DNA of 64,000 nt from Photobacterium carnosum. GTDB lineage: Bacteria; Pseudomonadota; Gammaproteobacteria; Enterobacterales; Vibrionaceae. Of this stretch, positions 1 to 8,703 are shown one piece after another. Each line of letters begins with the position of its first letter. The first letter of the stretch is position 1. The notes under the pieces are model-generated. The model had not been told where the DNA came from. It saw nothing but the letters and a program-made list of their open reading frames with translations, and did no database searches. The stretch is from positions 1 through 64,000 of the forward strand of contig NZ_NPIB01000008.1 in NCBI RefSeq assembly GCF_002849605.1, read 5' to 3'. Position numbers and translations under genes: made by a program.

Positions 1-80
1 TACAACGTTGATAGGTCAGGTGTGTAAGTGCTGCGAGGCATTGAGCTAACTGATACTAATTGCCCGTGAGGCTTAACCAT
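1..80 (+). rRNA. rrl: 23S ribosomal RNA, 3' end (partial)
   Basis: The first 80 bases match the very 3' end of bacterial 23S rRNA: the conserved stretches GTTGATAGG, GTGTGTAAG, GAGCTAAC, TACTAAT and the closing GTGAGGCTTAACC are all present in order. The gene runs in from before the window. The exact mature end is set by analogy with E. coli and could be off by a few bases. Confidence 0.95.
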
Positions 81-215
81 ACAACACCCAAGGGGTTTTT
101 CTTCTCTAAAGAGAAGAGACGGACTCTACAAACGCTTGAATGAGTGTGAGAACAACTAGTCAGATTTTTCCCAGATTGCTATTTATTGCCATAAGGCGAT
201 AAATAAAACAGAATT

Positions 216-335
216 TGCTTGGCGACCATAGCATTATGGACCCACCTGATCCCATGCCGAACTCAGTAGTGAAACGTAATAGCGCCGATGGTAGTGTGGG
301 GTCTCCCCATGTGAGAGTAGGACATCGCCAGGCTT
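216..335 (+). rRNA. rrf: 5S ribosomal RNA, first copy
   Basis: About 120 nt with the diagnostic 5S core (CCCATGCCGAACTCAG, then GTAGCGCCGATGGTAGTGTG). The ends TGCTTGGCG and CGCCAGGCTT pair to form helix I. It follows the 23S end by about 135 nt of spacer, so it is the usual distal gene of the rRNA operon. A second 5S lies 126 nt further on, beyond a tRNA. Confidence 0.97.
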
Positions 336-379
336 CAAATTTTAGAATTTGCACTTGCAGATTCATAACAGCTTTGTGT

Positions 380-455
380 GCTGGTATGGCTCAGTTGGTA
401 GAGCGCACCCTTGGTAAGGGTGAGGTCCCCAGTTCGACTCTGGGTACTAGCACCA
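380..455 (+). tRNA. tRNA-Thr (anticodon GGT)
   Basis: A complete 76-nt cloverleaf. The acceptor strands GCTGGTA and TACTAGC pair with a G-T wobble, the D-arm carries GGCTCAGTTGGTAGAGC, the anticodon loop TTGGTAA has GGT at 413-415, and the T-arm carries the standard GTTCGA. The CCA end is encoded. It lies between two 5S genes, the same arrangement as the E. coli rrnD operon (5S-thrV-5S), so it is co-transcribed with the rRNA. Confidence 0.97.
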
Positions 456-461
456 TTCATT

Positions 462-579
462 TTTTTAGCAACCATAGCGCAGCGGTACCACCTGATCCCA
501 TGCCGAACTCAGAAGTGAAACGTTGTAGCGCCGATGGTAGTGTGGGGTCTCCCCATGTGAGAGTAGGACATTGCTAAAT
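462..579 (+). rRNA. rrf: 5S ribosomal RNA, second copy
   Basis: A second 5S gene whose interior is nearly identical to the first (GATCCCATGCCGAACTCAG, GCGCCGATGGTAGTGTG). Its terminal helix differs completely: TTTAGCAA at 464-471 pairs with TTGCTAAA at 571-578, where the first copy has a G/C-rich pair. The pairing is kept, so the gene looks functional rather than decayed. It is the last gene of the rRNA operon. Confidence 0.95.
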
Positions 580-587
580 ACCTCTTT

Positions 588-616
588 AAAACCCAGCCTT
601 CGGCTGGGTTTTTTCA
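588..616 (+). terminator. Rho-independent terminator of the rRNA operon
   Basis: AACCCAGC, loop CTTCG (an exceptionally stable UUCG-type loop), GCTGGGTT, then a run of T. It begins about 10 nt after the second 5S gene. Confidence 0.9.
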
Positions 617-755
617 TTTCTAGCTTTTCAATGTTTTTATTCCCCCTGATTATTCCTCATTATTTTTTATTTATTAAAATCACACCTCAATTTAATATCG
701 ATCGAGGTTATGGGATTTTACTTGCACCAATATTGTTTTTTCTATAGCTTTAACT

Positions 756-771
756 AGATATCTAGACGGCT
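756..771 (+). promoter_or_regulatory. MetJ operator of metA (two tandem Met boxes)
   Basis: Two adjoining 8-mers, AGATATCT (756-763) and AGACGGCT (764-771), each match the Met-box consensus AGACGTCT at 6-7 of 8 positions. MetJ binds as arrays of dimers to such tandem boxes with S-adenosylmethionine as co-repressor. They lie 31 nt before the metA start codon, over the expected promoter or start of transcription. Inferred from sequence only. Confidence 0.7.
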
Positions 772-802
772 AAAGCCATTTTGGGGTAAGGAGAAAACCA
801 AA

Positions 803-1741
803 GTGCCAATTAAAATACCGGATCGTTTACCAGCAACAGATATTTTAAGAAGTGAGAATATCTTTGTTATGACGGAAGCACGTGCTGCGAGTCAGGGTAT
901 TCGACCACTGAAAGTATTATTACTAAACTTGATGCCAAAGAAGATTGAGACTGAAACCCAGTTTTTACGCTTACTTTCTAATAGCCCATTACAAGTGGAT
1001 GTTGAGTTATTACGGATTGATAACAGACCGACAAAAAATACTCCTCAGGAACATTTAGATACGTTTTATCGTCAATTTGAAATGGTGAAAGATCGTAATT
1101 TTGATGGGTTGATTGTGACGGGAGCGCCACTAGGGTTAGTGCAGTTTGAAGATGTACTGTATTGGGAAGAAATTCAGCTGATCATGAATTGGGCTAAGGA
1201 TCATGTGACCTCAACATTGTTTGTCTGCTGGGCTGCTCAAGCAGGATTGAAGTTGTTGTATGATTTGCCTAAGCGTACACGTAAAGAAAAACTGTCTGGG
1301 GTTTATCATCATCGTATTCATGATTGCCATCACCCGGTGTTGCGTGGTTTTGATGATACCTTTTTTGCCCCCCATTCTCGTTATGCTGATTTTTCTGCAG
1401 ATTATCTAAGTACACATACTGACTTAGATATTTTAGCGACATCTGATCTAGCCGGTGTTTATTTAGCGGCGACTAAAGATAAGCGTAATGTCTTTGTTAC
1501 GGGTCATCCTGAATATGATGTCGATACACTCCATCATGAATTTGTTCGTGATAGTGAGCAAGGGATGGAGCCAACGATTCCTGTAAATTACTATCCTAAT
1601 GATGATGTTAATAGCGTACCTGTTGCGAGTTGGCGTAGTCATGGTCATTTACTTTTTAGTAATTGGCTTAATTATTGTGTTTACCAACAGACACCTTATG
1701 ATTTGGCGCATTTTTCAGAAGCCAGTTTTACCAAAGATTAA
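803..1741 (+). CDS. metA: Homoserine O-succinyltransferase MetA
   Basis: Transfers a succinyl group from succinyl-CoA to homoserine, the first committed step of methionine synthesis. The 312-residue protein has the full family length. Visible motifs: nucleophile Cys142 in FVCWAAQAG, and His235 and Glu237 in TGHPEYD, which complete the catalytic triad. The start is GTG, chosen because an AAGGAG ribosome site ends 9 nt upstream and [11 protein letters not shown] is the usual MetA N-terminus. Two Met boxes upstream suggest MetJ repression. Some MetA-type enzymes use acetyl-CoA; sequence alone does not settle the acyl donor, but succinyl is expected in this lineage. Confidence 0.96.
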   Translation: MPIKIPDRLPATDILRSENIFVMTEARAASQGIRPLKVLLLNLMPKKIETETQFLRLLSNSPLQVDVELLRIDNRPTKNTPQEHLDTFYRQFEMVKDRNFDGLIVTGAPLGLVQFEDVLYWEEIQLIMNWAKDHVTSTLFVCWAAQAGLKLLYDLPKRTRKEKLSGVYHHRIHDCHHPVLRGFDDTFFAPHSRYADFSADYLSTHTDLDILATSDLAGVYLAATKDKRNVFVTGHPEYDVDTLHHEFVRDSEQGMEPTIPVNYYPNDDVNSVPVASWRSHGHLLFSNWLNYCVYQQTPYDLAHFSEASFTKD

Positions 1742-1742
1742 T

Positions 1743-1777
1743 AAAAAGGCCAGCTTAGTTAGCTGGCCTTTTTATTA
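1743..1777. terminator. Bidirectional terminator between metA and nhaP
   Basis: AAAAAGGCCAGCT and AGCTGGCCTTTTT form a 13-bp stem around a short TAGTT loop. A-runs and T-runs flank both sides, so it can stop metA (plus) and the converging antiporter gene (minus). Confidence 0.88.
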
Positions 1778-1796
1778 TTTATGAGTGAGGCAGAAA

Positions 1797-3080
1797 TTAA
1801 TGTTTATTCTGTTTTTCCCATAGTTTGGCTTTTTCAATTAATGCGGTAATTGTTGAACCTTGAATCAATATAGAGAAAACTACCACTGAGTAGGTCATGA
1901 CAAGGATGATTTCTCTGACATCAATATCTTTTGCTGGAATAACGATCACTCCCGCAGGTACCGCCATGGCCATTGCGAGTGCTAAACCACCACGTAACCC
2001 TCCCCACGTTAGAATCTTAACTGACATTGGATTATATTGACGGTAATGGCTAAAGCCAATATAAGGCAGTTTTACGCTTAAATAACGGCTTAGTAATACC
2101 AATGGAATTGCAATTGCCATTAATATCCAGTCCTCTTGGTGAAAACTGAATTCAAGCATGGTCATACCAATAAGTAAGAATAATAGACCGTTTAGGAACT
2201 CATCAACTAATTCCCAGAAGTGATCAAGGTGCTCTTCACTTTCTTTTGAAAAGCCAATATAGCGCGTCCAGTTGCCGATCATAATGCCAGAGACAACCAT
2301 GGCGAGTGGGCCTGATACATGGATAATTTCAGCAAAAGCATAACCAGCCGTTGGAATACCAATGGTTAATAATAATTCCATTGAGTGGTCGTTAGTCGAG
2401 CAGATAAGGTAATGGAAGATTAAACCTAAAATGAAACCATAAACAATGCCGCCTATCGCTTCTTGTAAGAATAATTGGGTCACGCTTAAGACTGTTGGCG
2501 TTTGATTACCAAAAGCGACGGTAAATAGAGTTACGAAGATAACTAAACCAAAACCATCATTAAATAATGACTCACCTTCGATTTGAGTCGAGATTCGGCG
2601 AGGGGCGTTCATCTTTTTAACAATAGCAAGTACGGCAATGGGGTCAGTTGGTGAGATCAGTGAGCCAAATAATAAACAGTAAATAAGATCAAGTTGGATC
2701 CCTAGTAACTGACAAATACCCCATAAGCTAAAGCCAATAAAAAAGGTTGAAAAGAGTGTGGAACCTAAAGCTAAGGTAGTGATTTCCCATTTTTGCTCTT
2801 TGAGGTGTGGCAATTTAATACCAAGCCCACCTGCAAAGAGCAAAAATCCTAAAATCCCTTTTAACAAAAAGTCTTCAAAGTTGATTTTTCCCATCTGGGT
2901 TGAAGCAATATCTTCAAGATGAAACCAGCCATTATGGCCTGCAAAAATAATAAGTAGCGATAAGATAAGAGAACCAGCCGTAATGGCGATGGTGGTTTGC
3001 ATCTTACCTATCTTACTGTTTATAAAAGCTATAAGCATTGCTGCTGCAGCTAGGAAGCAGAGGGTGTTGTAAACCGACAT
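1797..3080 (-). CDS. nhaP: CPA1-family Na+(K+)/H+ antiporter, NhaP type
   Basis: An inner-membrane cation/proton exchanger of 427 residues with roughly 12 hydrophobic segments along its whole length. Hallmarks of the Na+/H+ exchanger family are SPTDP (residues 143-147, ion-binding Asp region) and GESLFNDG (169-176). It lacks the long C-terminal cytoplasmic regulatory domain found in larger CPA1 members. An AGAGG site sits 7 nt before the ATG. It stands alone, divergent from metH and convergent with metA, and has no functional link with them. A role in pH or sodium homeostasis fits a marine organism; the ion preference cannot be read from sequence. Confidence 0.88.
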   Translation of the reverse strand: MSVYNTLCFLAAAAMLIAFINSKIGKMQTTIAITAGSLILSLLIIFAGHNGWFHLEDIASTQMGKINFEDFLLKGILGFLLFAGGLGIKLPHLKEQKWEITTLALGSTLFSTFFIGFSLWGICQLLGIQLDLIYCLLFGSLISPTDPIAVLAIVKKMNAPRRISTQIEGESLFNDGFGLVIFVTLFTVAFGNQTPTVLSVTQLFLQEAIGGIVYGFILGLIFHYLICSTNDHSMELLLTIGIPTAGYAFAEIIHVSGPLAMVVSGIMIGNWTRYIGFSKESEEHLDHFWELVDEFLNGLLFLLIGMTMLEFSFHQEDWILMAIAIPLVLLSRYLSVKLPYIGFSHYRQYNPMSVKILTWGGLRGGLALAMAMAVPAGVIVIPAKDIDVREIILVMTYSVVVFSILIQGSTITALIEKAKLWEKQNKH

Positions 3081-3181
3081 GCAAAACCTCTAGATTAAAT
3101 TATTGAGTAGATTTAATGGTTTGTGATAGTAAAACCATCAGTTAGTAATGGCTATCGTTAATTAACTTATTTTGCCATTGT

Positions 3182-3205
3182 ACATGTTTGGACGTCTAGA
3201 TTCCT
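3182..3205 (+). promoter_or_regulatory. MetJ operator of metH (two to three tandem Met boxes)
   Basis: GGACGTCT (3190-3197) matches the Met-box consensus AGACGTCT at 7 of 8 positions and is followed without a gap by AGATTCCT (5 of 8) and preceded by ACATGTTT (5 of 8). The array lies 57 nt before the metH start codon. No MetR-type TGAA-N5-TTCA site was seen. Confidence 0.6.
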
Positions 3206-3261
3206 ATTTGAATTGTGATAGGATGTTATCAAGCTGTAATGGATTATAAGGATATAATGTA

Positions 3262-6200
3262 GTGTTAAAAGACAAGGATGTACTGCATAAGCGACTTGAA
3301 CAGCAGATTTTGATCATTGATGGTGGCATGGGCACCATGATTCAAAGTTATAAGTTCGACGAGCAAGATTATCGAGGCCAACGATTTAGTGATTGGCATG
3401 CTGATCTTAAAGGTAATAATGATCTATTAGTTTTAACTCAGCCGCAATTAATTAAAGATATTCATCTCGAGTATCTTGAAGCTGGCGCTGATATTTTAGA
3501 AACCAACACCTTTAACGCGACCACCATTGCAATGGCTGACTATGATATGGAAAGCCTCAGTGCCGACATTAATTTTGCCGCAGCAACGCTTGCTCGTGAG
3601 GCAGCAGATGAATGGACGGCACAAACCCCGAATAAACCCCGTTTTGTGGCTGGAGTTCTAGGACCAACGAACCGTACCTGTTCTATTTCTCCCGATGTGA
3701 ATGATCCTGGGTTTCGAAATGTCACTTTTGATGAGTTGGTGATTGCTTATAGCGAGTCTACCCACGCGTTAATCAAAGGTGGCGTCGATATTATTTTGAT
3801 TGAAACCATTTTTGATACTCTGAATGCCAAAGCCTGTGCTTTTGCGGTCACGGGGGTTTTTGAAGAGCTTGGATATGAGCTTCCTGTGATGATTTCAGGC
3901 ACCATTACTGATGCCTCTGGGCGTACGCTTTCTGGTCAAACGACTGAAGCTTTCTATAATTCTTTGCGCCACGTAAAGCCGATTTCCTTTGGCTTAAATT
4001 GCGCCCTCGGCCCTGATGAATTACGCCAATATGTGGCTGAGTTATCACGTATTTCTGAATGTGCAGTATCAGCCCACCCAAATGCTGGATTGCCTAATGC
4101 ATTTGGTGAGTATGATCTTGAAGCCGATGAAATGGCTGAGCATATTAAAGAATGGGCGCAACAAGGCTTTTTAAATTTAGTTGGCGGATGTTGTGGTACT
4201 ACTCCTGAACATATTCGACAGATGTATCAAGTTACCAAGAATATTAAACCTCGCGTGTTACCTGAAATTAAAGTTGCGTGTCGATTATCGGGGTTAGAGC
4301 CGCTGACTATTGAAGCTGAAAGTTTATTTGTTAATGTTGGTGAACGGACCAATGTCACCGGATCTGCACGTTTTAAGCGTTTAATTAAAGATGAACTTTA
4401 TGATGAAGCATTAGATGTTGCTCGTCAGCAAGTGGAATCTGGCGCGCAAATTATTGATATCAACATGGATGAAGGCATGTTGGATGCGCAGGCGGCAATG
4501 GTGCGCTTTCTTAATTTGTGTGCAACAGAGCCAGATATAGCCAAAGTGCCAATTATGGTTGATTCCTCGAAGTGGGAGATTATTGAAGCTGGACTTAAAT
4601 GTGTTCAGGGCAAACCGATTGTTAACTCTATTTCACTCAAAGAAGGCAAAGAGAACTTTATTGCGCAAGCTAAGTTGCTACGTCGTTATGGCGCAGCAGT
4701 GATTGTAATGGCATTTGATGAAGTGGGTCAGGCTGATACTCGCGAGCGTAAAATTGAAATCTGTACTAATGCTTATCATATATTGGTCGATGAAGTGGGT
4801 TTTCCTGCTGAAGATATTATTTTTGATCCCAATATTTTTGCGATTGCGACAGGCATTGAAGAACATAATAATTATGCGGTTGATTTTATTGAAGCTATTG
4901 CTGAGATTAAACGTACTTTACCCCATGCGATGATTTCTGGCGGCGTGTCCAATGTGTCGTTTTCATTTCGGGGTAATAACCCTGTTCGAGAAGCGATCCA
5001 TGCGGTGTTTTTATATTACTGCTTTAAAAATGGCATGGATATGGGGATCGTTAATGCGGGTCAGTTAGCGATTTATGATGATCTGTCTGATGAATTGCGT
5101 AATGCGGTTGAAGATGTAGTGCTTAATCGTCGTGATGATAGTACTGATCGCCTACTCGATATCGCCGCTAATTATCGTGATAGTGGTGCCGTTGAAGAAG
5201 ATCGTACCCTGCAAGAGTGGCGCAGTTGGCCTGTTGATAAACGATTAGAGCACGCTTTAGTTAAAGGGATCACTGAGTTTATTGTTGAAGATACTGAACT
5301 GGCTCGAGTGAATGCGGATAAGCCATTAGAAGTGATTGAAGGTCCTTTGATGGCGGGGATGAATGTCGTTGGTGACTTGTTTGGTGAAGGTAAGATGTTT
5401 TTACCTCAAGTCGTTAAATCTGCTCGTGTTATGAAACAAGCCGTTGCCCATTTAGAGCCGTACATTAATGCGGAAAAGCAAGCCGGATATACCAATGGTA
5501 AGATTTTATTAGCCACGGTAAAAGGTGATGTACACGATATTGGTAAGAATATTGTTGGGGTGGTACTTCAATGTAATAACTATGAAATTATCGACTTAGG
5601 TGTCATGGTTTCATGCGATAAAATTTTGCAGGTCGCTCAAGAACGGAATGTTGATATTATTGGATTGAGTGGTTTGATCACCCCTTCGCTTGATGAAATG
5701 GTCTATGTGGCTAAAGAAATGCAGCGTCGAGGTTTTGAGGTGCCGTTACTGATTGGCGGAGCGACTACCTCAAAAGCACATACCGCAGTAAAAATTGAAC
5801 AAAATTATCAACAGCCAGTGGTGTATGTCTCTAATGCCTCGCGGGCGGTTGGCGTTTGCTCTGCGTTGTTGTCTGAACAACAAAAACCAGCATTTGTAGA
5901 GCGCTTAGCCGCTGAATATGATGTTGTACGTGAACAACATGCGCGTAAAAAACCACGAACACCACCGATCACACTTGATCAAGCTCGAGCTAATGCTGTC
6001 GCCCTTGATTGGGTTAATTACACGCCGCCAGCGCCTAAAAAAGCTGGCGTGCATACCTTTACTGATTTTCCGGTTGCTAAATTACGTCAATATATCGATT
6101 GGACGCCATTTTTTATGACTTGGTCATTAAGTGGAAAATATCCAACCATTTTACGCCATGAGGTGGTGGGGGTTGAAGCGACTAAGTTGTTTGAAGATGC

Positions 6201-6933
6201 AAATCAGATCCTCGATGATATTGAACGCACAGGCATGATCAAAGCCAATGGCGTCTGTGGTTTATTCCCTGCAAATAATATTGGTGATGATATTGAAGTT
6301 TACACGGATGAAACGCGCACAGAAGTATTAACGGTACTGCATGGCTTACGCCAACAAACCAAGAAGCCCAAAGGTCCCAATTATTGTTTATCAGATTACA
6401 TTGCCCCTAAAGGGAGTGGTAAAGCGGACTGGATTGGTGCGTTCGCCGTGACAGGAGGTATTGGTGAATATGACATTGCTGATCAGTTTAAAGCGCAGGG
6501 TGATGATTATAACGCGATCATGGTTCAAGCGGTGGCGGATCGATTAGCAGAAGCGTTTGCTGAATGTATGCACCAAATGGTACGTAAACAAATTTGGGGC
6601 TATGCAGCGGATGAAGATCTTAGTAATGATGATTTGATCCGTGAAAAGTATCAGGGTATTCGTCCAGCTCCTGGCTATGCAGCTTGCCCAGAGCATACCG
6701 AAAAAGGGGCGATTTGGCAGTTATTGGATGCAGAAGCCAATACAGGAATGGTGTTGACCGAGAGCTATGCGATGTGGCCAGGTGCGGCGGTATCAGGATG
6801 GTATTTTTCACATCCAGATGCGCGTTATTTTGCGGTCGCGCAGATCCAACATGATCAGTTGGAAAGTTATGCAGATCGTAAAGGTTGGGATTTAATTGAA
6901 GCTGAAAAGTGGTTAGGGCCTAATTTGTCATAA
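3262..6933 (+). CDS. metH: Cobalamin-dependent methionine synthase MetH
   Basis: Transfers the methyl group of 5-methyltetrahydrofolate to homocysteine through methylcobalamin. The 1223 residues contain all four modules: homocysteine-binding domain with zinc ligands Cys247, Cys310 and Cys311 (same numbering as E. coli); folate domain from about 340 ([15 protein letters not shown]); cobalamin domain with the DxHxxG axial ligand His758 in GDVHDIGKN; and the C-terminal reactivation domain that binds AdoMet ([12 protein letters not shown]). GTG start with AAGGA upstream. Met boxes in the promoter suggest MetJ control. It depends on B12 uptake or synthesis, which is not encoded here. lysC follows, convergent. 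Confidence 0.98.
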   Translation: MLKDKDVLHKRLEQQILIIDGGMGTMIQSYKFDEQDYRGQRFSDWHADLKGNNDLLVLTQPQLIKDIHLEYLEAGADILETNTFNATTIAMADYDMESLSADINFAAATLAREAADEWTAQTPNKPRFVAGVLGPTNRTCSISPDVNDPGFRNVTFDELVIAYSESTHALIKGGVDIILIETIFDTLNAKACAFAVTGVFEELGYELPVMISGTITDASGRTLSGQTTEAFYNSLRHVKPISFGLNCALGPDELRQYVAELSRISECAVSAHPNAGLPNAFGEYDLEADEMAEHIKEWAQQGFLNLVGGCCGTTPEHIRQMYQVTKNIKPRVLPEIKVACRLSGLEPLTIEAESLFVNVGERTNVTGSARFKRLIKDELYDEALDVARQQVESGAQIIDINMDEGMLDAQAAMVRFLNLCATEPDIAKVPIMVDSSKWEIIEAGLKCVQGKPIVNSISLKEGKENFIAQAKLLRRYGAAVIVMAFDEVGQADTRERKIEICTNAYHILVDEVGFPAEDIIFDPNIFAIATGIEEHNNYAVDFIEAIAEIKRTLPHAMISGGVSNVSFSFRGNNPVREAIHAVFLYYCFKNGMDMGIVNAGQLAIYDDLSDELRNAVEDVVLNRRDDSTDRLLDIAANYRDSGAVEEDRTLQEWRSWPVDKRLEHALVKGITEFIVEDTELARVNADKPLEVIEGPLMAGMNVVGDLFGEGKMFLPQVVKSARVMKQAVAHLEPYINAEKQAGYTNGKILLATVKGDVHDIGKNIVGVVLQCNNYEIIDLGVMVSCDKILQVAQERNVDIIGLSGLITPSLDEMVYVAKEMQRRGFEVPLLIGGATTSKAHTAVKIEQNYQQPVVYVSNASRAVGVCSALLSEQQKPAFVERLAAEYDVVREQHARKKPRTPPITLDQARANAVALDWVNYTPPAPKKAGVHTFTDFPVAKLRQYIDWTPFFMTWSLSGKYPTILRHEVVGVEATKLFEDANQILDDIERTGMIKANGVCGLFPANNIGDDIEVYTDETRTEVLTVLHGLRQQTKKPKGPNYCLSDYIAPKGSGKADWIGAFAVTGGIGEYDIADQFKAQGDDYNAIMVQAVADRLAEAFAECMHQMVRKQIWGYAADEDLSNDDLIREKYQGIRPAPGYAACPEHTEKGAIWQLLDAEANTGMVLTESYAMWPGAAVSGWYFSHPDARYFAVAQIQHDQLESYADRKGWDLIEAEKWLGPNLS

Positions 6934-6952
6934 AATTATTAGGTTAAAATAA

Positions 6953-6980
6953 ATAAGGCGCAAACGTTGCGCCTTTTTTG
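6953..6980. terminator. Terminator between metH and lysC
   Basis: AAGGCGCAA, loop ACG, TTGCGCCTT followed by TTTT. The T-rich minus-strand side (TTATTTATTTT) suggests it also serves lysC, which converges from the right. Confidence 0.88.
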
Positions 6981-7010
6981 GTTTTTTTTTCTTGTTGGTG
7001 CTGATAGTGG

Positions 7011-8384
7011 TTATTCTAAAAGTTGCTGATGCAGTGTTGTTATGACAGATTTAGCATCGGCTTCATTGACTAAAAAACACAGATTATGCGGACTAGCACC
7101 ATAACAAATAAGACGTAAATTATACGCATCAAGAGCGCCAAAGATATGCTTAGCGGAGCCTTTACTGTCACTCATATGATTCCCTATCAATGCCACTAAC
7201 GACAAACCTTGTTCAATATCGACGCGGCATAATTGATTGAGCTGTTCAACGGCGGCTAAGGGTAAGGTCGGTGCACCGCCGCCAGTATCGGTTTGATCAA
7301 GGGTTAATGAAACGCTAACTTCGGAGGTGGTAATTAAATCGACTGAGATTTTATGTTCTGCCAAAATACGAAATACTTCGGCTAAAAAACCATAAGCTTG
7401 AAACATATTGAGACTAGTTAAAGTCACCAAGGTTTGATTGCCACGTAACGCCAATGCTCGAAATAGTGGTGCTTGTTCAACGGTTTTTCTGATCCATGTT
7501 CCACCTTGTTGCGGTGCTATTGATGAGCCGACAAAGACTGGGATCTGTTGGCGAACTGCGGGCACCAGTGTTGATGGATGCAGTATTTTCGCTCCAAAAT
7601 TGGCCATTTCAGAGGCTTCGCTAAAACTGATTTCTTTAATAGGCTTAGCGGCTGCGGTAATGCGTGGATCAGTGGTGTACATCCCCGGTACATCAGTCCA
7701 GATTTCTAACGTTGTAGCATCAACGGCTTCTGCAATTAATGCGGCACTGTAATCACTCCCACCGCGTCCTAGAGTGGTGGTATTACCTTGACTATCACGG
7801 CCAATAAATCCTTGCGAGACCACAATATGACTGACTAGTTGCGGGAGTAGATGCTGTTGAGCTAATTGACGAATAAGATCTGGCTGTGGAATCGCTTTAC
7901 CAAACTGGGTGTCGGTACGCATTACATCACGAATATCAAATCGAATGGCAGCGGCATTCATCTCAACTAAAATTTGGTTAAAGAGGTAGGTTGATAATAG
8001 CTCGCCATGACTGACTAATTTATCCGTGAGTTGGGGGGATGATGCAATTGCTGCTTGTGCAGAAGCTGAGGTTATATCATCGAATAATGCGTAAATAGCA
8101 TCACTGACCGTGTGTGGGTGCTGTAGTTGATTCAGTATCTGTTGGTGAGTATCAGTTAATTGCTGTAAATGTTGCTGGCGTAGCGTGATATCACTAATGC
8201 CATTAGCTAAGGCAACCAGTAAATTAGTTACGCCTGAACAAGCACTTATTAACACTATTTTGGTGTGTGGATTGGTAATAACAATATTTGCACTGCGGCA
8301 CATTGCTGCATAATCGGCAACACTGGTGCCGCCAAATTTAGCCACAATTAATGGATTTGTTGTCGTGGTCGGAATCATGCTCAT
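7011..8384 (-). CDS. lysC: Lysine-sensitive aspartokinase III
   Basis: Phosphorylates aspartate, the first step toward lysine, threonine and methionine. The 457-residue form (start at 8384) begins MSMIPTTTTNP and then has the kinase signature VAKFGGTSVADY. The reading frame continues open upstream to 8543, but that extra 53-residue stretch is unlike any aspartokinase N-terminus and coincides with a structured RNA leader, and a GGGAG ribosome site lies 8-9 nt before the ATG at 8384. Two ACT domains at the C-terminus (from about residue 310) are expected to bind lysine. Convergent with metH. Confidence 0.95.
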   Translation of the reverse strand: MSMIPTTTTNPLIVAKFGGTSVADYAAMCRSANIVITNPHTKIVLISACSGVTNLLVALANGISDITLRQQHLQQLTDTHQQILNQLQHPHTVSDAIYALFDDITSASAQAAIASSPQLTDKLVSHGELLSTYLFNQILVEMNAAAIRFDIRDVMRTDTQFGKAIPQPDLIRQLAQQHLLPQLVSHIVVSQGFIGRDSQGNTTTLGRGGSDYSAALIAEAVDATTLEIWTDVPGMYTTDPRITAAAKPIKEISFSEASEMANFGAKILHPSTLVPAVRQQIPVFVGSSIAPQQGGTWIRKTVEQAPLFRALALRGNQTLVTLTSLNMFQAYGFLAEVFRILAEHKISVDLITTSEVSVSLTLDQTDTGGGAPTLPLAAVEQLNQLCRVDIEQGLSLVALIGNHMSDSKGSAKHIFGALDAYNLRLICYGASPHNLCFLVNEADAKSVITTLHQQLLE

Positions 8385-8703
8385 TACGGTGTTCTCCCTT
8401 TTGTTGTCAATCGTGCAAGGTCGGCTTTTGCTTCGGAAGAATTCCCGACGTCCATTGTCGAGGAGGTAATAGGCAGTCACGCACCTCTTCTGTAGTGAAT
8501 AATCACTGTTGTCATTGAATAGGAAATCGCCCTTAGTTGTCAATTGTTAAATGATGATTTATTTAAGGTTAATAAAAAGTATGTATTTATGACAGGGTTT
8601 TGGGTTATTACTTGCGGCTTTTGTGTTGCTCTAATACTCTGTAGTGACCACTATCGTGCTATCACCTTATTGATAATAATCATGATTTAATGGAGTTGAA
8701 TCT
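8385..8703. other. Divergent intergenic region lysC / class V aminotransferase
   Basis: About 320 nt without a convincing gene. It holds the lysC leader described separately, a minus-strand TTGACA (8543-8538) that could serve as a lysC -35 element, and a two-fold occurrence of ATTGACAAC followed by AAGGG (8544-8530 and 8411-8396). On the plus strand a GGAG ribosome site at about 8691-8694 precedes the aminotransferase ATG. No other structure was recognised. Confidence 0.6.
8404..8492 (-). ncRNA. lysC leader resembling a reduced lysine riboswitch (candidate)
   Basis: The minus-strand leader contains blocks in the order seen in lysine riboswitches: CAGAAGAGGTGCG (opening of the aptamer, AGAGGTGC at 8488-8481), CCGAAGCAAAA (8436-8426) and CTTGCACGATTGA (8419-8407). 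The usual AAGTA block and the GGCTGAA...GGGGAG segment are not recognisable, and the span is about 90 nt where complete aptamers are about 175. Local pairing is possible (GTCGG/CCGAC, GTGC/GCAC). It may be a compact or decayed lysine switch acting on translation, since the ribosome site follows within 10 nt. Uncertain. Confidence 0.4.

Noticed and set aside
215-577. 120-codon open frame through the rRNA region
   Set aside because: It runs across both 5S genes and the tRNA; it is an accident of structural RNA sequence.
7438-7752. 104-codon frame opposite lysC
   Set aside because: It mirrors conserved aspartokinase coding sequence, so it is a shadow frame.
8385-8543. 53-codon N-terminal extension of LysC
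   Set aside because: The residues have no similarity to aspartokinase, they coincide with the structured leader, and a good ribosome site and ATG lie at 8384.
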